Source: Campylobacteraceae bacterium
Lineage (GTDB): Bacteria; Campylobacterota; Campylobacteria; Campylobacterales; Sulfurovaceae
Length of the DNA: 19,322 nt
Assembly (NCBI GenBank): GCA_027031505.1
Contig: JALVQH010000051.1
Location: 1 to 19,322, forward strand
Direction: 5' to 3'
Made by a program: the position numbers and the translations under genes
Shown: positions 1 to 6,201 of the stretch, piece after piece
Layout of the letters: every line of letters starts with the position of its first letter
How positions within the stretch are numbered: position 1 is the first letter of the stretch
The notes under the pieces: generated by a model
The model's input: only the letters and a program-made list of their open reading frames with translations
Database searches by the model: none
Told to the model about the DNA's origin: nothing

Positions 1-174
1 GACACCCTCACCTATGACCGGGCGCTGAGTGACCACATCCGTGTGATGGACGATACGGCTATTGCGCTGGCCAAAGAGAACAGACTCCCCATTATTGTCT
101 GCAACATGTTTCGGGAAGGCAATCTCCATGCCATCGTTAACGGGGAGCGCTCAAACTGCTCCATTGTCAAGTAA
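1..174 (+). CDS. pyrH: UMP kinase, C-terminal fragment (5' end outside window)
   Basis: The last 57 codons of UMP kinase are present in frame 1 and end at TAA 172–174. UMP kinase phosphorylates UMP to UDP with ATP in the cytoplasm, a step of pyrimidine nucleotide synthesis. The visible part contains the stretch LTYDRALSDHIRVMDDTA, which corresponds to the family's UMP-binding/C-terminal region, followed by PIIVCNMF and the terminal beta strand ending CSIVK. The family is about 240 residues long, so roughly three quarters of the gene lies left of the window. It is followed 23 bases later by rpoZ on the same strand, as in Helicobacter pylori. The identification rests on these C-terminal motifs and on synteny. 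Confidence 0.93.
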   Translation, partial: DTLTYDRALSDHIRVMDDTAIALAKENRLPIIVCNMFREGNLHAIVNGERSNCSIVK

Positions 175-197
175 AATTACCATATCAAAGGACATTC

Positions 198-404
198 ATG
201 CGAATAGAAAAAATTACGGCACAAGCGCTCGAACGTGTGGATCACGACCGGTATCTGCTGGCCAAAGCTATCGGCAAACGGGCTGATGAGCTCAACGCCG
301 GTGCAAAACCTCTCGTGGAGATGGACATCAAAAAGCACAAGCCGGCCGACATTGCCTTGTTTGAGATCGCAGAAGGCAAACTGATCATCACACGTGAGGA
401 ATAG
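198..404 (+). CDS. rpoZ: DNA-directed RNA polymerase omega subunit
   Basis: This 68-residue protein starts MRIEKITAQALERV and carries the omega core motif DRYLLAKAIGKRADEL (about residues 15–30), which packs against the beta-prime subunit. Omega helps assemble RNA polymerase and, in proteobacteria, forms part of a ppGpp binding site. The neighbouring (p)ppGpp synthetase gene begins 3 bases after the stop, so the two are probably co-transcribed. The length is normal for Campylobacterota. ATG 198 is chosen because AAAGGA (187–192) lies five bases upstream. The C-terminus KLIITREE is short and charged, as is common in the family. Confidence 0.93.
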   Translation: MRIEKITAQALERVDHDRYLLAKAIGKRADELNAGAKPLVEMDIKKHKPADIALFEIAEGKLIITREE

Positions 405-407
405 CAT

Positions 408-2558
408 GTGAATGAGTTTCTCAAACTCATTCAGCGTGTCCAGACCGTCGAGGACGCAACCGCTGTTCTTGCACAGCAGATAGAGATCGACCCGACCATT
501 CGTCGTGCTCTGGAGCTGGCAGAAGATGCCCACGCAGGTCAGTATCGCAAGAGCGGTGAGCCGTACATCATTCATCCCGTTCTTGTCGCGGCAATTGTTG
601 CCTCTTTGAGCAATGACGTTACGATGGTGATCGCCGCCTTGCTGCACGATGTGGTTGAAGATACCTCCTGCTCGATTGAGACGATCGAATCCCTTTTCGG
701 CAACGATGTCCGGCACATTGTTTCCGGATTGACCAAGATCGTCGAAATCCGGGATCAAAGCCTGGCTCCCTCTCACTCCAATGAACGCCTCATCAGTTCG
801 GCGCTGAGCTTCCGCAAATTGCTGGTAGCTTCCATCGAAGATGTCCGGGTGCTTGTCATCAAACTGTGTGACCGGCTGCATAATATGCTGACGCTTGAAG
901 CGCTCTCGCCGGCCAAACGTTTGCGCATCTCCGAGGAGACACTGGTGGTGTATGCTCCGATTGCCCATCGGCTCGGGATATCCAAAATCAAAAACTATCT
1001 TGAAGATCTCAGTTTCAAGTATATCTATCCTGAAGATTACCAGGCCATCGATGACTACGTCCGATCCCACGATCAAAATCTCCACTTCAAACTCAATGCC
1101 TTTATCGAGAGCGTCAAAAACACACTGCATCAGGCAGGATACCACTGGGAGGAGTTTGAAGTGCTCGGGCGGGTCAAGCACTACTATTCCATCTACCTCA
1201 AAATGCACCGTAAGGGGATCACCATCGAAGAGGTACTGGATCTGCTGGCGATTCGCATCATTACCAGGGAGCCGCTGGAGTGCTACGAAATCCTCGGCGC
1301 ACTCCATCTGGCATACACCCCGCTCATCTCCCGCTTCAAAGATTACATTGCGCTGCCGAAAGAGAACGGCTATCAAACCATTCACACTACTCTCTTCAGT
1401 GACGAAGGGATTGTGGAAGCCCAGATCCGTACCCGGCAGATGCACCAGCTCGCCGAATACGGAGTGGCGGCTCACTGGAAGTACAAGGAGGGGATTGCGC
1501 AAATCAATCTCGAATGGCTCAAAAGTCTTCATTATCAGAATGAATCGATCGAAGAGTTTTATGAACTGGCCAAAAGTGATCTCTACAGCGAGGATATTAC
1601 GGTTTTTTCCCCGAGAGGCGACTACTACACATTGCCCAAAGATGCCGTTGCGCTCGATTTTGCGTATGCAGTGCATTCTGAGATAGGGGATACGGCAACC
1701 GGTGCCATAATCAACAAAGAGAAAGCTTCTTTGTTGACGATCCTCAAGAACGGTGACATTGTTCGGATCGTAACCGACGGAACACCGCGTCTTCATTGCT
1801 CATGGGTTGATACGGTTAAAACTTCCCGAGCCAAGGATGGTATCCGAAGCAAATGCCGCCACTGGATACGCAATGTTGACGAAAAAAGCGGATACAATAT
1901 CCTGGCAACGCTGTTTGGCAAACAGCCCGATACCATCCGTACCATTGTTGAAAAAACGGGCTCGACCGGAACCCTCTACCGCGCAGCAGAACGGCTGGAC
2001 AGCCTCAAGGAGAAAATCGCGAGGATTGCCAACAGCGCCGACATCAAAGAGGTTCGTTTCTGGGAATGGCTCAAGCGGGGATACAGGAAACCGCAAATTC
2101 GCAAAATTGATTACTTTTTCTTCTATACCAACAAACCTTTGAGCGGTGTGGAGTTTGACTACTGCTGTCACCCGAAAGTGGGGGATGGGATTGTTGCCTT
2201 TTATAAGGAGAACAAAGCTATCATACACCACAAATTATGCATGAAGGCGTATGCGCAGATCGAACAGGGAGCTCCGATGCTCTTTGTGGACTGGAATCAC
2301 AGCAAAATAGCACGCTACCGTTTGATTATCAGTTTGCAGAACCAGCGCGGTGTTCTGGCAGGCTTGTTGACAAAGTTGACAAAAATGGGCTTGAATATCA
2401 ACAGCATTGAATTGGGGATCAAAAGCAGCGAAAGTGCCGAGTTCTGCAAGCTTGAAGTAGAATCCGAGACCGTTAGTCGTCAGCAGATTCAGCACGAGCT
2501 CTCCGGCAAATTCAAAGTCATTGAAGTTGCCGCATTGAATGATGCATACAATACGTAA
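408..2558 (+). CDS. spoT: Bifunctional (p)ppGpp synthetase/hydrolase (RelA/SpoT)
   Basis: The 716-residue protein makes and degrades the alarmone (p)ppGpp. The order is HD hydrolase domain (about 30–185), synthetase domain (about 235–350), TGS domain (about 396–458) and C-terminal ACT domain (about 640–712). Hydrolase residues are present: H56, H80-D81 followed by E84-D85 in ALLHDVVEDT, and D155 in the CDRLHNM motif. Synthetase motifs are also present: VKHYYSIYLKM, DLLAIRI (D278), FKDYIALPKENGYQTIHT and E337 in EAQIRT. Both activities are therefore predicted, as expected for the single long RSH enzyme of Campylobacterota. The start is GTG 408; GTGAGGA at 394–400 gives correct spacing and no in-frame ATG is nearer. 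It lies between rpoZ (gap 3) and tyrS (gap 12). Confidence 0.95.
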   Translation: MNEFLKLIQRVQTVEDATAVLAQQIEIDPTIRRALELAEDAHAGQYRKSGEPYIIHPVLVAAIVASLSNDVTMVIAALLHDVVEDTSCSIETIESLFGNDVRHIVSGLTKIVEIRDQSLAPSHSNERLISSALSFRKLLVASIEDVRVLVIKLCDRLHNMLTLEALSPAKRLRISEETLVVYAPIAHRLGISKIKNYLEDLSFKYIYPEDYQAIDDYVRSHDQNLHFKLNAFIESVKNTLHQAGYHWEEFEVLGRVKHYYSIYLKMHRKGITIEEVLDLLAIRIITREPLECYEILGALHLAYTPLISRFKDYIALPKENGYQTIHTTLFSDEGIVEAQIRTRQMHQLAEYGVAAHWKYKEGIAQINLEWLKSLHYQNESIEEFYELAKSDLYSEDITVFSPRGDYYTLPKDAVALDFAYAVHSEIGDTATGAIINKEKASLLTILKNGDIVRIVTDGTPRLHCSWVDTVKTSRAKDGIRSKCRHWIRNVDEKSGYNILATLFGKQPDTIRTIVEKTGSTGTLYRAAERLDSLKEKIARIANSADIKEVRFWEWLKRGYRKPQIRKIDYFFFYTNKPLSGVEFDYCCHPKVGDGIVAFYKENKAIIHHKLCMKAYAQIEQGAPMLFVDWNHSKIARYRLIISLQNQRGVLAGLLTKLTKMGLNINSIELGIKSSESAEFCKLEVESETVSRQQIQHELSGKFKVIEVAALNDAYNT

Positions 2559-2570
2559 CAGGAGAAATAC

Positions 2571-3773
2571 ATGGGGATAGCCAGAGCCATGGCCGAAATC
2601 GAACGGGGTGTTGCCGAGATCATCGATCTGGAGCGGATCGAGACACTGGTGACACGGTATTATAACGAGGGGGAGACGTATCGGGTCAAACTGGGGCTTG
2701 ATCCCACGGCTCCCGATCTGCATCTTGGCCATACGGTGATTCTCCAGAAACTTTCGGTGTTTCAGAAACATGGGGCGGTTGTGCAGCTTCTTATCGGGGA
2801 TTTTACCGCCATGATCGGAGATCCGACCGGCAAAAACGAGACCCGCAAAGTACTCGACCGCGAAACGGTCAAAGAGAATGCCAAAACGTATCAAGAGCAA
2901 GCGTTTAAAATCCTCGATCCGGACAAAACCGAGCTGATGTTCAACTCCACGTGGCTTGATGCACTCGGAGCCGACGGACTGATCCAGCTGACGACGCAGT
3001 ACAATGTTGCCCGGATGCTGGAGCGGGACGATTTCGAGAAACGGTACAAAGCCGGGCAGAGCATTGCCGTTTCGGAGTTTCTCTATCCGCTTCTGCAGGG
3101 GTATGACAGTGTAGCGATGGAATGCGATATCGAGCTGGGGGGAACCGATCAGAAGTTCAATCTCCTCATGGGGCGCCACCTCCAGCGTGCCTACAACACG
3201 GGTAAAGAGCAGGCGGTACTCATGATGCCTATCCTCGAAGGGCTCGACGGTGTGCAGAAGATGTCCAAGTCGCTGGGCAACTACATCGGGATTGCCGAAG
3301 ATCCCAACACCATCTACGCCAAAATACTCTCGATATCCGATGAGCTGATGTGGCGCTACTATGAGCTTCTGAGTGACCGGTCATTGACCGAGATCGCTGA
3401 GCTCAAGCGGGGAGTCGAGACGGAGGATCTCCACCCCAAAACAGTCAAGGAGATGCTGGCACACGAGATCACGGCCCGTTTTCACAATGAGGCAGCTGCC
3501 CGAAGCGCCAGGATAGAGTTTGACAATGTTTTTGCGGCCAATCGGCTCCCGAGCGATATTCCGGAGTATACGGCCGGGGAAGGGATCTGGATCTGCAAAG
3601 CCCTCGTCGATGCCGGACTGGAACCTTCCACATCGCAGGCACGTCGGGATATCAAACAAAATGCCGTCAGTATTGACAAGCAGAAGATCAACGATGAAAA
3701 GCTCAACCTTGGAGCCGGGACATACATCCTCCAGGTCGGCAAGCGCAAATTTGCAAAAATAATCGTAGGATAA
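2571..3773 (+). CDS. tyrS: Tyrosyl-tRNA synthetase
   Basis: This 400-residue class I aminoacyl-tRNA synthetase charges tRNA-Tyr. The HIGH motif appears as HLGH (51–54), preceded by KLGLDPTAPDL, and the KMSKS motif is intact (230–234, in VQKMSKSLGN). LLQGYDS and ELGGTDQKFN are the tyrosine-pocket helix and the loop typical of the TyrS2/TyrRZ-like bacterial form. The C-terminal part (about 335–400) is an S4-type RNA-binding domain, with TSQARRDIKQNAV as its core helix and loop. ATG 2571 is supported by AGGAG about seven bases upstream. It lies between spoT and the FabX-like gene, the same neighbours as HP0774 in H. pylori, and is probably in one operon with them. Confidence 0.96.
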   Translation: MGIARAMAEIERGVAEIIDLERIETLVTRYYNEGETYRVKLGLDPTAPDLHLGHTVILQKLSVFQKHGAVVQLLIGDFTAMIGDPTGKNETRKVLDRETVKENAKTYQEQAFKILDPDKTELMFNSTWLDALGADGLIQLTTQYNVARMLERDDFEKRYKAGQSIAVSEFLYPLLQGYDSVAMECDIELGGTDQKFNLLMGRHLQRAYNTGKEQAVLMMPILEGLDGVQKMSKSLGNYIGIAEDPNTIYAKILSISDELMWRYYELLSDRSLTEIAELKRGVETEDLHPKTVKEMLAHEITARFHNEAAARSARIEFDNVFAANRLPSDIPEYTAGEGIWICKALVDAGLEPSTSQARRDIKQNAVSIDKQKINDEKLNLGAGTYILQVGKRKFAKIIVG

Positions 3774-3777
3774 CAGT

Positions 3778-4875
3778 ATGACATTGACAGGATTTACTAT
3801 CGGGAAACACACCATCGAGAAACCGATCATCCAGGGGGGAATGGGTGTCGGAGTTTCGTGGGATCAGCTTGCCGGAACCGTGAGCCGCGAAGGGGGGCTT
3901 GGTGTTATCTCTTCGGTTGGAACAGGTATTTATGAGAACCGGGCATACGCTGACAGGGTGATGGCTGAAGGGCGCCCATACGAGGCGGAGAACTTTTATT
4001 CACGCAAAGCATTGTTCACAATTTTTGAAAAGGCGCGTGCAATTTGCGGTGATGCTCCGCTGGCTTGCAATATACTATATGCTATCAACGATTATGATCG
4101 TGTGGTGCGGGATGCCTGTGAAGCGGGTGCGGATATCATTATTACCGGTGCCGGACTTCCGTTGACCATGCCCGAAGCGGCGAGAGATTTTCCCGATGTG
4201 GCGCTCGTCCCCATCGTCTCGACCGCCAAGGCGCTCCGGATCCTCTGTCGACGCTGGGAAAAAACCCACGGAAGGCTGCCCGATGCGGTGATCGTCGAGG
4301 GGCCGCTCAGCGGGGGACATCAGGGATTCAGGCACGCGGAGTGTTTCCTCCCGGAGAACCAGCTGGATCAGATACTCCCTCCGGTCATCGAAGAGGCGAA
4401 AAAATGGGGTGAGATTCCGGTGATCGCCGCCGGCGGAATCTGGGATCACGACGACATTGTCCGGATGATGGAGCTCGGTGCGGATGGAGTGCAGATGGGA
4501 ACCCGGTTTATCGGGACACATGAGTGTGATGCGAGTGATGCGTTCAAACAGGTGATTCTCGATTCTACCGAAGAGACGATCAAGCTGGTCAAATCACCGG
4601 TAGGGTATCCTGCCCGCAGTGTTCAGACAAATCTGCAGAAAATGATTGCCGCAGGAACCGCCCCCCAAGTCGCCTGCATCTCCAACTGCGTTTCCCCCTG
4701 CCACCGCGGCGAAGAGGCCAGGGCAGTCGGCTACTGCATTGCCGATCGTCTGAGCGATGCCGCCGATGGGATGGTGGAGACGGGTCTGTTCTTCAGCGGC
4801 GCCAACGGTTATCGCCTCAATGAGATCATCAGTGTCCGCGAATTGATGGAGAAATTGATGCGCGGGGAGGGGTAG
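3778..4875 (+). CDS. fabX: FabX-type flavin/Fe-S oxidoreductase (often annotated nitronate monooxygenase)
   Basis: This 365-residue TIM-barrel flavoprotein belongs to the nitronate monooxygenase/FabK superfamily. Seen directly: the FMN-binding N-terminus PIIQGGMGVGVSW, the active-site motif EGPLSGGHQGF with His181, the phosphate-binding stretches VIAAGGIWD and GADGVQMGTRF, and four C-terminal cysteines (C300, C304, C308, C320; spacing C-x3-C-x3-C-x11-C). Known: H. pylori FabX (HP0773) is an FMN and [4Fe-4S] enzyme that dehydrogenates and isomerises acyl-ACP to make unsaturated fatty acids, with catalytic His182. The cysteine cluster, the His position and the identical neighbours (tyrS upstream, amidase downstream) favour FabX over a true nitronate monooxygenase or FabK. 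The start has AGGA 3767–3770, seven bases upstream. Confidence 0.82.
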   Translation: MTLTGFTIGKHTIEKPIIQGGMGVGVSWDQLAGTVSREGGLGVISSVGTGIYENRAYADRVMAEGRPYEAENFYSRKALFTIFEKARAICGDAPLACNILYAINDYDRVVRDACEAGADIIITGAGLPLTMPEAARDFPDVALVPIVSTAKALRILCRRWEKTHGRLPDAVIVEGPLSGGHQGFRHAECFLPENQLDQILPPVIEEAKKWGEIPVIAAGGIWDHDDIVRMMELGADGVQMGTRFIGTHECDASDAFKQVILDSTEETIKLVKSPVGYPARSVQTNLQKMIAAGTAPQVACISNCVSPCHRGEEARAVGYCIADRLSDAADGMVETGLFFSGANGYRLNEIISVRELMEKLMRGEG

Positions 4876-6099
4876 ATGCTGTTTCGCCCCGGGTTGACGC
4901 TGATGATGGTGTTTGGCGGTCTGCTTTCTGCGGGCAACATACTTGAGCATGCACTGGTTGAGAAAGACAGTTTGCTGTTGAAATTTGCCCGTCCTTTTAA
5001 TCCCCGCACCATAGATGCTTTTCGCCTGAAAAAAAAGGATTCGATTCGATACGTTTTTGATCTCCCCCATACGCGGATGGGTTCCCGCCGCGTGCCGCTT
5101 GGTCTCCACCACGCCGGCGTGACCTCCTTTCGTATTTCGCAGTTTCGTCCTTCGACAGTGCGTGTGGTGATTGAGACACCCCAGAGTTATGGTATGTCTT
5201 ATGGCAATCGTTCGGAAAAGGTGTGCGCAATCTCTTTGCCGATTCGAAACAGTACACCGAAAGTGCGCACACTTTTCTCCACCATGAATGTTTCCCGGAA
5301 GCAGGCGCCGGAGCCTCCGGAACCCTCGATCCGTCTGCACAAAAAGGCTGCGAAAAAAACTGCCGGCAAATCCCGCACGGAGCCCCCGGCCGTTTTTCGC
5401 CTCCGGCGTCATTATACGGTCGTGCTCGATCCCGGACACGGTGGACGTGACACAGGAGCAAGCGGAGGAGGACGCATGGAAAAGGATGTCGTCCTGCAGG
5501 TAGGAAAACGGGTACGCCGTCATCTTCGGCGTATGGGTTTTCGTGTGATTATGACCCGTGATTCCGACCGATTTGTCCGTCTGCGCAATCGTACCCGTTA
5601 TGCCAACCGCAAGCATGGCGATGTTTTCGTTTCGATTCATGCCAATGCCATCGCAGGCCGCCAGAAACACCGTCGCCACGGCGTAGAAACCTTTTTTCTT
5701 CAGACCACACGCAGTGACCGGGCGAAACGGGTCGCTGCCCGGGAGAACAGTGTTGTACTCCGACGCAGCGATCGTCTGAGCAAAAACGTGATCCTCAATT
5801 CCGTCATGACGGGTCCGAAAATCGTCCTCTCCAACAAACTTGCCATCGACATCCAGCGCCATATCCTCGGCAACCTCCGCCGTTACTATCGGGGGGTAAA
5901 AGACGGTGGTGTGCGACCGGCTCCTTTCTGGGTGCTGGTCGGTGCCGAGATGCCCGCAGTGCTCGTCGAGATCGGTTACATCTCCCACCCCAGGGAACGC
6001 AAACGTCTTTTCAGCCTCCGTTATCAGGATCTTATGGCCAAAGGGATCGCCGAAGGAATTGCCAATTATTTACACAATCGTGAGCAGGAATTTGAATAA
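4876..6099 (+). CDS. amiA: N-acetylmuramoyl-L-alanine amidase (Amidase_3, AMIN-like N-terminus)
   Basis: This 407-residue exported zinc amidase cleaves the MurNAc–L-Ala bond of peptidoglycan, normally to separate daughter cells. A signal peptide covers about residues 1–20. An AMIN-like beta domain (about 30–122, with IRYVFDLPHTRMG) should target it to the septum or peptidoglycan. A Lys/Pro-rich linker (about 125–175) leads to the Amidase_3 domain (179–400). Zinc ligands are visible: H188 in LDPGHGG, E202 in RMEKDVVLQ and H255 in VSIHANA; E365 in VLVEIGYIS is the catalytic glutamate. It starts directly after the fabX stop with no spacer, behind GGGGAGGGG (4864–4872). H. pylori has amiA at the same place. 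The linker and catalytic core are unusually arginine-rich. Confidence 0.93.
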   Translation: MLFRPGLTLMMVFGGLLSAGNILEHALVEKDSLLLKFARPFNPRTIDAFRLKKKDSIRYVFDLPHTRMGSRRVPLGLHHAGVTSFRISQFRPSTVRVVIETPQSYGMSYGNRSEKVCAISLPIRNSTPKVRTLFSTMNVSRKQAPEPPEPSIRLHKKAAKKTAGKSRTEPPAVFRLRRHYTVVLDPGHGGRDTGASGGGRMEKDVVLQVGKRVRRHLRRMGFRVIMTRDSDRFVRLRNRTRYANRKHGDVFVSIHANAIAGRQKHRRHGVETFFLQTTRSDRAKRVAARENSVVLRRSDRLSKNVILNSVMTGPKIVLSNKLAIDIQRHILGNLRRYYRGVKDGGVRPAPFWVLVGAEMPAVLVEIGYISHPRERKRLFSLRYQDLMAKGIAEGIANYLHNREQEFE

Positions 6100-6153
6100 A
6101 ACAATGACTAATTAACCAAATTTACGTCATACTCTCATTTAAGGAGAAAAGTT

Positions 6154-6201
6154 ATGATGGGAAAAATGCATAGAAAATGTCAATGCGTTTTGAGACTGTG
6201 A
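6154..6201 (+). CDS. Possible 15-residue leader ORF upstream of the c-di-GMP gene
   Basis: ATG 6154 follows the only strong ribosome binding site of this region (AAGGAG, 6141–6146, seven bases upstream). It encodes MMGKMHRKCQCVLRL and stops at TGA 6199–6201. This frame differs from that of the following large gene, and the stop overlaps an in-frame GTG (6198–6200) of that gene as GTGA, a typical arrangement for translational coupling. It could be a leader peptide controlling translation of the c-di-GMP enzyme. Alternatively it marks a one-base error in the assembly, or the true N-terminus of a frameshifted protein. No peptide family is recognised. Confidence 0.35.
   Translation: MMGKMHRKCQCVLRL

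Noticed and set aside
177..1796. A 539-codon minus-strand open frame opposite spoT
   Set aside because: It lies fully antisense to a conserved gene with intact motifs. Its translation is rich in Phe/Asp/Gly as expected from mirrored codon bias, and it has no recognisable domain.
4594..5988. A 464-codon minus-strand open frame across fabX and the amidase
   Set aside because: It spans two well-supported plus-strand genes and has no motifs. Long antisense frames are common at this base composition.
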